Shown here: positions 18,390 through 25,189 of the stretch, piece after piece | Layout of the letters: the number at the start of each line of letters is the position of its first letter | How positions within the stretch are numbered: the first letter of the stretch is position 1 | Assembly: GCA_965217175.1 (NCBI GenBank) | Contig: OZ244251.1 | Location: 1,116,001 to 1,180,000, forward strand | From: Bin87 sp965217175 | Lineage (GTDB): Bacteria; Chloroflexota; Dehalococcoidia; Lucifugimonadales; UBA3495 | Reading direction: 5' to 3' | Length of the DNA stretch: 64,000 nt | Made by a program: the position numbers and the translations under genes | Notes under the pieces: generated by a model | Told to the model about the DNA's origin: nothing | Database searches by the model: none | What the model saw: only the letters and a program-made list of their open reading frames with translations

Positions 18390-18518
18390 TTACTCTCGAT
18401 CTCCCATCGCGTCAACGATGGCCATGGTCTGGACGCTTACGGTGCAGACGCGCTGCAACAGGTCGATGACGCGCTCCTTGTAGTCGGCGAAACGATAGGT
18501 GTTGAACTTCGCGGCGAC
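18390..18518 (-). pseudogene. C-terminal remnant of a restriction-modification-type protein
   Basis: Reading the minus strand towards a TAA at 18392-18390 gives about 42 residues: AAKFNTYRFADYKERVIDLL, then QRVCTVSVQTMAIVDAMG. From memory this resembles the extreme C-terminus of large helicase/methyltransferase (type ISP-like) restriction enzymes. It ends abruptly upstream exactly where the duplicated lepA sequence begins. The N-terminal counterpart may be the fragment at 22051-22209. Family assignment is tentative; that it is a gene remnant is more secure. Confidence 0.45.
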
Positions 18519-18519
18519 T

Positions 18520-18717
18520 GGCACGCGCATCGTGGCCCGCGAGACGGTGCGGGCGATGCGGAAGGACGTGCTGGCGAAGTACTATGCAAGGGACATTACC
18601 CGCAAGCGCAAGCTGTTGGAAAAGCAGAAGGAAGGCAAATGCGCGGAGCGCGTGGGCCGAGTGGAAGTGCGCCAGGAAGCCTTTTTGAGGCTGCTGAAGA
18701 TAGGGGACGAGGGTTGA
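18520..18717 (+). pseudogene. duplicated lepA 3'-end fragment
   Basis: About 198 bases repeat the last part of lepA (18154-18360) from GGCACGCGCATCGTGGCCCG through the final stop. They differ by scattered substitutions, a short divergent patch (CYGGD replaced by YYARD; KKRMKMVG by KCAERVG) and a 3-base deletion, and they end in TGA instead of TAG. An ATG at 18499 makes a 72-residue open frame, but it lacks every GTPase domain. A repeated gene 3' end next to accessory DNA is the usual footprint of site-specific integration or of recombination with a donor. Confidence 0.85.
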
Positions 18718-19038
18718 GTATTCCGAGAATCCTAGAATAGGCCTCGTATCGCCGCCCTGATTTCCTCCATTTTTTGCGCCGTCATTTGGCCTACCGTGCG
18801 GCCTAATAGACTCCCGTTCAACGTGTGTAGGCGGCCGGGGCGTACCCAACTGGCGGCACGTAGCCTTCCGGTTTGCATGTCCTGCTGGGTTACGGTGATG
18901 TCATCGAGGCGGCGGTTACGTCGGCTGGTCATCTGACACAGAATCCAATCATCCATCCCGACATCGGCGACCACGACCGCCGGCCGGACTTTCCTGGCAG
19001 CCAAGTCAGTAAATGGGAACTGTACAAGGACTAAGAGC

Positions 19039-19503
19039 CTATCCTAATAATCCAGCAGCTCTGAGGGCGGTGAGGGCGCAGGCGAAGTGAAGGAAGGCGA
19101 TGTAGTTGTCGGGAGACTTATCCCAGCGGACCAGGATGCGCCGGAAGCGGTTCAGCCAGCTGTGCGAGCGTTCCACCACCCAGCGCCTGGCTTTGAACCC
19201 AGCTTCTCTTTTGATGGCCTTGGCCTCCTCGCCCCGGCTGCGGATGTGAGCGGTGAAGCCAAACTCGTCCAACGTGCGTCGCACCTCGTCAAAGTCGTAG
19301 CCTTTATCCAGGCACATACCCTGGGGTTGGTCTGGACTGGGCGCCGGTCGCGGCACGGGCAGGCTGTCCACCGTGGCCCGCACCAGTTTCATGTCATGAC
19401 GGTTGGCCCCGTCCACCGCCAGACCCACCGGAACGCCCTGGGCTTCGGTCAACAGGCTACGCTTGACCCCGCCTTTGCCGCGGTCAGTGGGGTTGGGGCC
19501 GGT
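19039..19503 (-). CDS. IS5-family transposase, C-terminal frame (orfB)
   Basis: It continues the transposase from the G6A5 tract: TGPNPTDRGKGGVKRSLLTE, then GVPVGLAVDGANRHD, CLDKGYDFDEVRRTL (second Asp) and RRWVVERSHSWLNRFRRI (catalytic Glu). A TTG at 19452 is the first internal start, but fusion to orfA is the normal mode for this group. Moving from orfA to orfB here needs a +1 (or -2) shift, whereas these elements are usually described with -1 slippage, so this copy may carry a one-base loss in the A tract. Confidence 0.8.
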   Translation of the reverse strand, partial: TGPNPTDRGKGGVKRSLLTEAQGVPVGLAVDGANRHDMKLVRATVDSLPVPRPAPSPDQPQGMCLDKGYDFDEVRRTLDEFGFTAHIRSRGEEAKAIKREAGFKARRWVVERSHSWLNRFRRILVRWDKSPDNYIAFLHFACALTALRAAGLLG

Positions 19504-19927
19504 TTTTCCCCCCGCCCAAGGGCGATTTGGTCATGGCGCCGTCCATACTCAGCCAACTCCAGTCCAGCCCCTTCAGTTCGTCATAGCGTTCCAGTCCCAC
19601 CCGCCACAGCTCCAGGAACACCCCAGCGGCAACCCATTCCTGAAAGCGCAGGTGGGCGGTGGACCCGGAGCAGATGCCCGTGGCGTCCAGCGCCTTCCAC
19701 TGGCAGCCAGTGCGCAGCACGTAGAAGATGCCATTGGCGCAGGTGCGGTCAGGGACCCGGGGCCGACCGCCGCCGAAACGATGGGTGTTCACATGCTTGG
19801 GGATCAACGGCGCCAGCACCTCCCAGAGCTCGTCGGAGATCTGGAACGCGCCGGTGGTGGGATTGGTCTTGGTGGCTGGGCCAGCACGCTTCGGACGTGG
19901 CGGCTTGGGGTCTTTCACTTTGGTCAT
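19484..19927 (-). CDS. IS5-family transposase, N-terminal frame (orfA)
   Basis: A 147-residue product with the N-terminal DUF4096-like segment FQISDELWEVLAPLIPKH, then GGGRPRVPDR, NGIFYVLRTGCQWKAL and LDWSWLSMDGAMTKSPLGGG. The Asp in SMDG is probably the first catalytic residue of the DDE triad. It runs past a GGGGGGAAAAAC tract (19513-19502) and stops soon after. The remaining catalytic domain lies in another frame (orfB). Confidence 0.85.
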   Translation of the reverse strand: MTKVKDPKPPRPKRAGPATKTNPTTGAFQISDELWEVLAPLIPKHVNTHRFGGGRPRVPDRTCANGIFYVLRTGCQWKALDATGICSGSTAHLRFQEWVAAGVFLELWRVGLERYDELKGLDWSWLSMDGAMTKSPLGGGKNRPQPH

Positions 19928-19992
19928 TGCCCCAGTCTAGACGCAACCCTAACTTCGCGTCCCCCAATGGGTAGGCACGTTTCCGCCAGTTA

Positions 19993-20649
19993 TTAGGATA
20001 GGCTCTTAGTCTCCGACCAAGCGGCCTCCCAATCTGGGTCTTCCGGTTCATCGAACCATTGGGATATGGTGAGCTGAGTCCATTGGTCAGATTCGCGATC
20101 AATGTTGGCGATTGGAGGTATTTCACCCCGGTCGCCGTTCCCTTCGATGCCCATGTCGTCGTGGACCTGTTCACGCCCTGAAGCTGCATCGATAGTGCGG
20201 GGAATCGCAACCAGGCGGGGATCATCGCCGACCCCTAGCCACAACACTACTCCGTCCGGCAATGTCCGAGTGGCGGTCCGAAGTTTTTCGGTGATAGTAG
20301 ACGGCAATGGCGGACTACCAGAGGAAAAATATCCAATTAGATCTTCGATAGCTTGTGCCCCAGGCGAATGCGGATAAGATTCCGTTTCGGGAAATTGCCG
20401 CAAAATACATCGGGCTGTGATACACCACGGGCCAGTCGGGAGGAACCTCCAAGTCGGATTGCGGATCCATGTGGGTATTTCGCTACGGGCAGGTTGATGA
20501 CTGCCGATGTAAACAGCGGTGGCCTGCAGCGTTTCCTCAATACGACTCAAAACATCGGGTGCGCCAAACGCTTGAACAATGAGCGCGAGGGGCACTCCAG
20601 ATTCAGCGACGGTAATCCCGTCGAGGGTCACAACTAATTGATTCGTCAC
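19993..20649 (-). CDS. unrecognised protein coupled to ApeA-like gene and MazF-like toxin
   Basis: The open frame gives 218 residues, the last four of which are read into the IS; the uninterrupted version would be about 214 residues ending DPDWEAAWSET. I recognise no family. It starts LVVTLDGITVAESGVPLALI and has a hydrophobic/aromatic central block (WIRNPTWRFLPTGPWCITAR). A segment DGVVLWLGVGDDPRLVAIPR follows, then an acidic C-terminus of the sort seen in antitoxins. Its ATG overlaps the ApeA-like stop by four bases, and its original stop overlapped the MazF-like start. It is therefore the middle gene of a three-gene unit and could be an antitoxin, a regulator or a sensor. Confidence 0.7.
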   Translation of the reverse strand: MTNQLVVTLDGITVAESGVPLALIVQAFGAPDVLSRIEETLQATAVYIGSHQPARSEIPTWIRNPTWRFLPTGPWCITARCILRQFPETESYPHSPGAQAIEDLIGYFSSGSPPLPSTITEKLRTATRTLPDGVVLWLGVGDDPRLVAIPRTIDAASGREQVHDDMGIEGNGDRGEIPPIANIDRESDQWTQLTISQWFDEPEDPDWEAAWSETKSLS

Positions 20650-21956
20650 TGTTCACCTTGCAGCTGTTCCGCTACCATAAGGAAACGTTGATGCCGCCCG
20701 ATGTTGGCCAATGTTTTTGCTGGCACGCCGGATTCCCGCAATAACCACAACACCAGTAAGTAGTACAACGATTCGGATAGTAGAAACAGTGGAGGACGTT
20801 CGAAATCCCGTAGCCCGCGATGTATGACGTTACCGACCCTAACGTCTCTTATTCGCTTAGCCCATTGCTTGATGTCTCCTACCAGCGGCTGGAATGATAG
20901 CGCAACATCGTTGCCAAGCGATTCTAGTTCTGCTTTTAGATTCACTCGTTGAGACTGCTTTCGTATCCTCGCTAACGTCTCCGCAGCAGTGACGCAGTGA
21001 AAGAAACGATCTTCAGCGTAATATTCGGGTCTGTACCAATTGCTGGTCAACAACCCAATAACCGTGTGGTATTTGTCCGCGACTCCGAGCCAATTGCCAA
21101 CCTTGGTAAGTCCACCCATTCCATCGAAAGTGAAGAGCATTTGCTGAGGGTGAGGCGTCTTTACTTTGCCGGTACTGTTCGGTCCTAGTAACGGCGCATA
21201 AAACTTGGTCGGTACGGAAATATCGGTATGGGAGAGCGAAATCGTTTCGATAGACGAGGGGGCACCGACACCTATCGTAACGAGATGCTGTAACGCCGAG
21301 CATATTCTAAGCGCGTTTTCGAGCGGTTCGGGGTTCGGAAATCGGCATTCAATTAAGCAGTTTTGTTCGATCCTGCTTTGAATGATGTGGTCTCCCCCAA
21401 GGCGGTAGTCAAAGGATAGCTCCAGCTCACCTAAATCCGTGCTGGTGGTAATAGGGTCTGTCGGTGTGTTTACGATTCTGACTTGAGCGAATTCCCCGTT
21501 ATCCGCTTTGTAATCCAACTCGATCACGGTTGAAGGTTTGGCTATCCACGCCTCCAAGTTACTTATCCCAGTCCGAACAGCGGTGATTTCGATAGGTTGT
21601 TGTTCTATATAATCGCCCAGAAAAGCACTTGTGCTGGTGTAATGTTCGCGGCTGTTGGCGCGCGGGCCGAATAGAGAAAAGGTAGCGGTATCTCGGTAGC
21701 AGTTGGCAAGCGTTAGATGGCCTTTAAGAGTTTCCCCTAATATCCGGGCCGCATTGGGATTCGCACCGAATAATTCGTCTAACGACAACCTCACATCATT
21801 CCCAGATTGGCTGGCCAAGACATCGAGTGGGTCGTGCAAGGAACCAATCAAGTCCAACTGCAGTCCATCTACTTCATCAAAAACCAGACGCCCCGCAACT
21901 TTACGATCTGGTTTGCCGGCAATCCAAAATTGTCCGTCCGTTTCCCAACTCTCCAT
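20646..21956 (-). CDS. ApeA-like HEPN anti-phage defence protein
   Basis: A product of about 436 residues. The N-terminal half resembles the ApeA N-terminal domain: TDGQFWIAGKPDRKVAGRLV, LQLDLIGSL and ILGETLKGHLTLANCYRD. The C-terminal half resembles the Apea-like HEPN domain: RFFHCVTAAETLARI, then WAKRIRDVRVGNVIHRG with R373 and H379 as the likely R-x4-6-H RNase motif, and LYYLLVLWLLRESGV. ApeA is a known single-gene phage-defence HEPN protein in Enterobacteria. The ATG at 21956 has GGGGA upstream; a GTG at 21977 is an alternative. Base composition is lower in GC than in neighbouring genes, consistent with acquisition. Translation is coupled to the following gene. Confidence 0.8.
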   Translation of the reverse strand: MESWETDGQFWIAGKPDRKVAGRLVFDEVDGLQLDLIGSLHDPLDVLASQSGNDVRLSLDELFGANPNAARILGETLKGHLTLANCYRDTATFSLFGPRANSREHYTSTSAFLGDYIEQQPIEITAVRTGISNLEAWIAKPSTVIELDYKADNGEFAQVRIVNTPTDPITTSTDLGELELSFDYRLGGDHIIQSRIEQNCLIECRFPNPEPLENALRICSALQHLVTIGVGAPSSIETISLSHTDISVPTKFYAPLLGPNSTGKVKTPHPQQMLFTFDGMGGLTKVGNWLGVADKYHTVIGLLTSNWYRPEYYAEDRFFHCVTAAETLARIRKQSQRVNLKAELESLGNDVALSFQPLVGDIKQWAKRIRDVRVGNVIHRGLRDFERPPLFLLSESLYYLLVLWLLRESGVPAKTLANIGRHQRFLMVAEQLQGEQ

Positions 21957-22042
21957 TTTAGGTCCCCAGCAAATCACTACCCATTGGCGAATATGGCATT
22001 CGTACGTATAACCGATCCGGTTGTGTCGATGGTGTTTGGGCT

Positions 22043-22048
22043 ATTATA
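22043..22048 (-). promoter_or_regulatory. candidate -10 box for the ApeA-like operon
   Basis: The minus strand reads TTTATAATAGC, a perfect TATAAT, about 90 bases before the ApeA-like start. The -35 region is poor (AAGTTG at 17-bp spacing). It lies immediately downstream of the truncated gene remnant's stop codon. Confidence 0.4.
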
Positions 22049-22050
22049 AA

Positions 22051-22209
22051 CTACATTACCAGGCGCAACTTTTCGCGGTGGTCGCGGCAATATGCGTCCA
22101 GGCAGCGTTCGAAAGCGTTGCGGATGCTGGATTCATTATCCGAGCCGCCATAGTCAATCATTTCCTGCAGGTCCTGGCGGTAGCGGTCAATGTGTAGGTA
22201 GTCAGGCAT
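22051..22209 (-). pseudogene. N-terminal remnant of a restriction-modification-type protein
   Basis: A 52-codon frame begins ATG CCT GAC and encodes MPDYLHIDRYRQDLQEMIDY, then GGSDNESSIRNAFERCLDAY and CRDHREKLRLV before a premature stop. This strongly resembles, from memory, the start of large type ISP-like helicase/methyltransferase restriction enzymes, which continue for over a thousand residues. Together with the C-terminal piece at 18390-18518 on the same strand and in the right order, it suggests one gene whose middle was replaced by the ApeA/MazF cassette. Confidence 0.5.
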
Positions 22210-22280
22210 GGGCGAATTCTATGGCAAGTGGCATCCCACGGCAACACGCAGCCGTCACCACACTTGGGAGGCTGGGCGAC

Positions 22281-22318
22281 GGGATTGCCACGTTGCTAAC
22301 GCTCCTCGCAATGACAGT
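22281..22318. repeat. REP-like intergenic repeat copy
   Basis: GGGATTGCCACGTTGCTAAC continuing to CTCGCAATGACAG is a variant of the GATTGCCACG...CGCAATGACA family seen at 2071 and elsewhere in the window. Confidence 0.55.
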
Positions 22319-22336
22319 GGGATGGGCGGCGGGACG

Positions 22337-22373
22337 AAAAAGCCGCCGCAGGGTGGTTGCCCCGCGGCGGCTT
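22337..22373 (-). terminator. rho-independent terminator
   Basis: A perfect 10-bp stem (AAGCCGCCGC with GCGGCGGCTT) and a 14-base loop are followed, on the minus strand, by a T-run (CTTTTTCG). It lies 31 bases after the stop of the gene at 22405-23256 and so terminates it. Confidence 0.85.
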
Positions 22374-22404
22374 GGCCGGTTGAGTTGTTTGCCGGGTGTC
22401 GGGG

Positions 22405-23256
22405 TTAGCGCACCAGGTTGGGGGTAACCTCGGCGGGGATGCCGCTGTCCTGCATTTCGCGAGCGCGAGCCGCAACCTTCGGCATAAGATTAGCGATCAG
22501 GTCTTCGTCCAGGTCGGCGGCTACACCGGGGTAGCCGGCGCGTTCCAGCATCGCCTTGAGCTTGCCGCTCCTGAACTGGTCCAAACACCAGTCCAGCGGG
22601 TCGGGAACCAGGGTCTTGTCCCAGAAAATCCGGTGGTTCTTGTTGCGCGGGCCGTAGTGATAGTGCGGGTCATCGCGGAAGCAGTCGAAGGCCAGCAGCT
22701 CGGTCTCTTCGGTGAAGACGCGACCGGTGTTTCCGGACAGTTCACTGAGCACGTGGATGGCCAACCCGCCATCGCCGGACCCCTGGCGGCGCATCTCCAG
22801 ACCGAAGCGGATGTTGCCGGCCTCGATGATGTCGGTGCCGCGGTTGTGCTTGACGGTGTTGCGCTCGGCGGCGAACTTGGCGCGCGCGGTGCCTTCCACT
22901 TCTTCCAGCGCCGAGGACACGGCATTCATGTCTACGGCGGCGGCGGCGTCGGCATGGCCGGCCGTGGTCAGCATGGCGCCCAGGCTGTTTTTGATGGTTT
23001 TTACCGTCCAGCCGATGGGGTTGCCATCGACAGTGTGATCCATGCGGTACATGAGGTTCTTGCCATCGGGGGCATAAACGTAGCTGCGCTCGATGTCGAA
23101 ACAGTTGAAGCGCAGGGCAGTATCTCCGCCCACTTCGACCAGAATGACCACGCCCTGGTCGGAGTGGTCCTGAATGTTACCGTCCCACAGTTCATGCTGG
23201 ACAATGAACGTAACGTTACCAGCTTCTACGCTTGCTCGTCCTTTCGGTGTTACCAT
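22405..23256 (-). CDS. uncharacterised protein with duplicated domain
   Basis: A soluble protein of 283 residues that I cannot assign to a family. It is built from two related halves. In the first, LRFNCFDIERSYVYAPDGKN lies ahead of WTVKTIKNSLGAMLTTAGHA and AAAVD. In the second, LAFDCFRDDPHYHYGPRNKN lies ahead of WCLDQFRSGKLKAMLERAGYP and AADLD. Spacing and pattern match, so an internal gene duplication is clear. The ATG at 23256 has a strong Shine-Dalgarno (GGAGGAGAG), and a terminator follows the gene, so it is a monocistronic gene that is probably well expressed. No signal peptide or membrane segment is present. Confidence 0.75.
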   Translation of the reverse strand: MVTPKGRASVEAGNVTFIVQHELWDGNIQDHSDQGVVILVEVGGDTALRFNCFDIERSYVYAPDGKNLMYRMDHTVDGNPIGWTVKTIKNSLGAMLTTAGHADAAAAVDMNAVSSALEEVEGTARAKFAAERNTVKHNRGTDIIEAGNIRFGLEMRRQGSGDGGLAIHVLSELSGNTGRVFTEETELLAFDCFRDDPHYHYGPRNKNHRIFWDKTLVPDPLDWCLDQFRSGKLKAMLERAGYPGVAADLDEDLIANLMPKVAARAREMQDSGIPAEVTPNLVR

Positions 23257-23338
23257 GTTGACTCTCCTCCAATATGAAATGGCATATTACTCGAAATATA
23301 ACCACACGGCCGTGCAGTGTCAATCGTGTCGATGGCCC

Positions 23339-23511
23339 GTAACAGTTCAGACTCGACGGGTTGTTTCCATACCACTCCGTCATTCCGGCCTTGAGCCGGA
23401 ATCCAGAGACGCTTTAAACTTCAATGTTGCTTATCTTGGGCTTCCCGGATTCCCGCCTTCGCGGGAAAGACAGGTTGGGGCCAGGATATTACCTTCAACT
23501 CTGAACACTTA
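23339..23511. repeat. MITE-like repeat, copy A
   Basis: About 172 bp from TAACAGTTCAGACTCGACGG to CTTCAACTCTGAACA, with imperfect terminal inverted repeats of ~17 bp. It contains inner palindromes ATTCCGG...CCGGAAT and CCCGC..TTCGCGGG. Inverted relatives lie at 34513-34688 and 42176-42572, and a same-orientation partial copy at 47582-47720. No open frame is plausible. Confidence 0.85.
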
Positions 23512-23544
23512 AGATGGCCCGCCCAGCGTCATTCGGTTGTTGGA

Positions 23545-23854
23545 ACGTAGCGGTCAAAGGTGGACTGGCGACTGCGTTGGTCGATACGGTTACGAGATTG
23601 CCACGCTGCGCTCGCAATGACAGGTGGTGCGTGGTTTCCCGCTTTCGCGGGAAAGACGAGAGCAATCGCATCAACATGCGATTGCTCACATGGCCCGCCC
23701 TCCCGCCAGCCTCTCCGGCTGGGTAACGATCTGCCCTCACCTCCGGGTCAAGCCCGGGGCAGGCTATAACCCTCTCGCCGAGGGCGAGGCGACCTGACTG
23801 TAAGCTCCTCAAAGCCCCTCTTACACCGGGATAGGCGTTGGGGTGAGGTGAGGG
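23545..23854. repeat. mosaic of intergenic repeats
   Basis: It contains an ~80-bp block (GTAGCGGTCAAAGGTGGACT to CTCGCAATGACAG, about 23547-23623) that recurs at 47799-47873. A CTCCGGGTCAAGCCCGGGGC palindrome near 23741 and a CTCTCGCCGAGGGCGAGG palindrome follow. No gene is visible before the DinB-like stop at 23855. Confidence 0.6.
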
Positions 23855-24340
23855 TTACATGCCCAGGGCGTCGCGAATTTCACGCAGTTGTGACAGGTGC
23901 TCTCCCCAATGGCGGGCGAAGATCCCGTCGACCAATGACTGGGCGGTGCGGGTTTCGTCGATGCCGCGGGCCGGCAGGTGGGCGAGCGTGGTGCGCTGCT
24001 CGAAGTCGTCGTCGGCGACGGCGGCAATGGCTTCCTCGACGGTTTGCAGGATAGCCAGCACACCGGCCAGGGCCTCGGCCGGTTCGGCGGCCATTCGCTC
24101 CGGGTTCATGTTGTTGATGTCGGGCAGGATGGTGATCTCGGGACGGCTGCCGTCCAGCACGCCGGCGATGATGCTGCCCACGCCACCCTCCGGCGTGTCG
24201 ACCAGGTGGTACAGAATCTCGCGGGCGCACCAGCCGTCGCCGTCCTTCCAGTCCAGGCAGTAGTCCATGCCGTCGAGCAGGGCGGTCAGCTCCGCCCGGA
24301 TGCGGGAAACAGTGGCCAGATTGTCGTCGCGCGTTGCCAT
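23855..24340 (-). CDS. DinB-like family protein
   Basis: About 161 residues from the ATG at 24340, which has CGGAGGAAC upstream. Its features fit the DinB/YfiT-like four-helix bundle: WCAREILYHLVDTPEGGVGS near residue 35 gives a first metal His, and RHWGEHLSQLREIRDALGM at the C-terminus gives the terminal H-x3-H pattern. These proteins are metal-binding, often thiol-dependent transferases, but no substrate can be assigned. The longer open frame to 24424 adds a basic, non-family N-terminus. Confidence 0.8.
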   Translation of the reverse strand: MATRDDNLATVSRIRAELTALLDGMDYCLDWKDGDGWCAREILYHLVDTPEGGVGSIIAGVLDGSRPEITILPDINNMNPERMAAEPAEALAGVLAILQTVEEAIAAVADDDFEQRTTLAHLPARGIDETRTAQSLVDGIFARHWGEHLSQLREIRDALGM

Positions 24341-24414
24341 GGTTCCTCCGAGATGGTAGTTCGATACGGTAGTGTTAAGGATTATAGCGGCTGTCCCGGA
24401 GCGGTCGGAGGAGT

Positions 24415-24540
24415 CGGCCCTCACTTTGACCCGCTACCATTGGGGAGTCGGCCCTCACCCTAAGCCTCTCCCAGAGGGAGAGGGGACCTGATTGTAAGCC
24501 CCAAAATCCTGCTCCCATCAAGGGAGAGGGGATTGTCGTG
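24415..24540. repeat. CTCTCCC-GGGAGAG palindromic repeats
   Basis: Two palindromic units, CCTCTCCCAGAGGGAGAGG and CTCCCATCAAGGGAG, sit between the DinB-like gene and the membrane protein gene, along with two GAGTCGGCCCTCAC pieces. The same motif occurs near 16365. The end of the downstream membrane gene overlaps the last unit. Confidence 0.55.
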
Positions 24541-25189
24541 GTGATTTCAGCCCGCCGGCGACCAGCCAGATGCCGCTGATGATGAGCCAGAGCAGGAAGG
24601 CGATGCCAGAGATCCGGTGCACCAGGGTGGCGGCGTCCACCCAGATGAACAGCATGGCTACGCCGATTACCACGCCGGCAGCGGCTGATACTTTGAGGAT
24701 CCCGCCGATGCGCCACTGCGCCGGGCCCAGGGCAATCAGTCCCACGCCGGCCAGGGTGAATCCCACCGTGCCCGTTATCCAGCGGGCGTCGGCCCAGAGT
24801 CGCAGCGATTCTTCCCAGCCGTCTCGAATTAGAACTGCCATCGGACCCACTTCGGGCACCGATGTTGCCAGTACCACGGCGCAGAGTCCGGAGATTGCCG
24901 TGACTAAACCGGATGCAGCGAGCACGGTGGCGGCAATGCAAATTGCGGTGGGATGGTGGGGGCGGAGAGATCGCCACAGCAACCACGCCGCGCCCAGCAA
25001 CGCCAGTCCGGATACCAACCGCGCCACGCCGCCGATGAGGTACGGTGTGTTGTTAAGCGCGATGGCCCAAAGGGACTCCGACAGCGTGGGTTGATCGGCA
25101 TCGGCCAGGAGCCGGGCCGGCACGGATATAGCGGTAGCCAACGCGGTAAGAAGCAGAAACAGGCCAGCGGTGCGCGCAGCGGTCATCAT
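24518..25189 (-). CDS. integral membrane protein, unknown function
   Basis: A 223-residue protein with about six predicted hydrophobic helices (for example TAGLFLLLTALATAISVPAR, LIGGVARLVSGLALLGAAWL and IAFLLWLIISGIWLVAGGLK). It has a very short cytosolic tail and no recognisable catalytic motif. Its start shares ATGA with the stop of the upstream membrane protein, so the two are coupled. The N-terminal MTAARTAGL closely resembles the upstream protein's MTAARACGL, and the final TM segments are also alike, which suggests paralogues. The protein's extreme C-terminus is encoded by repeat sequence. Confidence 0.65.
   Translation of the reverse strand: MMTAARTAGLFLLLTALATAISVPARLLADADQPTLSESLWAIALNNTPYLIGGVARLVSGLALLGAAWLLWRSLRPHHPTAICIAATVLAASGLVTAISGLCAVVLATSVPEVGPMAVLIRDGWEESLRLWADARWITGTVGFTLAGVGLIALGPAQWRIGGILKVSAAAGVVIGVAMLFIWVDAATLVHRISGIAFLLWLIISGIWLVAGGLKSPRQSPLP

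Larger units (their letters stand above)
19035..20005 (-). mobile_element. IS5-family insertion sequence (IS427/IS1031-like), 971 bp
   Basis: The element is bounded by perfect 16-bp inverted repeats GAGCCTATCCTAATAA (19035-19050) and its complement (19990-20005). It is flanked by TAA (19032-19034) and TTA (20006-20008) on the plus strand, best read as a 3-bp TNA target duplication with one later substitution. It carries a two-frame DDE transposase on the minus strand, whose stop lies inside the left repeat. It is inserted in the fifth codon of a MazF-like gene. Confidence 0.9.
18732..20020 (-). pseudogene. PemK/MazF-family RNase toxin, interrupted by IS element
   Basis: The 3' part (19034-18732) encodes LVLVQFPFTDLAARKVRPAV, then VVAD, DDWILCQMTS, ASWVRPGRLHTL and RTVGQM, which is the PemK/MazF endoribonuclease pattern. 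The 5' part lies beyond the insertion at 20020-20009: TTG GTC GGA GAC. Removing the IS and one copy of the 3-base duplication gives MVGDLVLVQFPFTD, a textbook family start, preceded by GGGAGG. In this reconstruction the upstream gene's stop (ACT TAG) overlaps the toxin start, as in toxin-antitoxin pairs. The present copy cannot make a full toxin unless translation restarts at the TTG at 19004. Confidence 0.8.

Noticed and set aside
18499..18717. A 72-residue LepA-like protein
   Set aside because: It covers only the duplicated last part of lepA; it cannot be a functional GTPase, so it is treated as a gene fragment.
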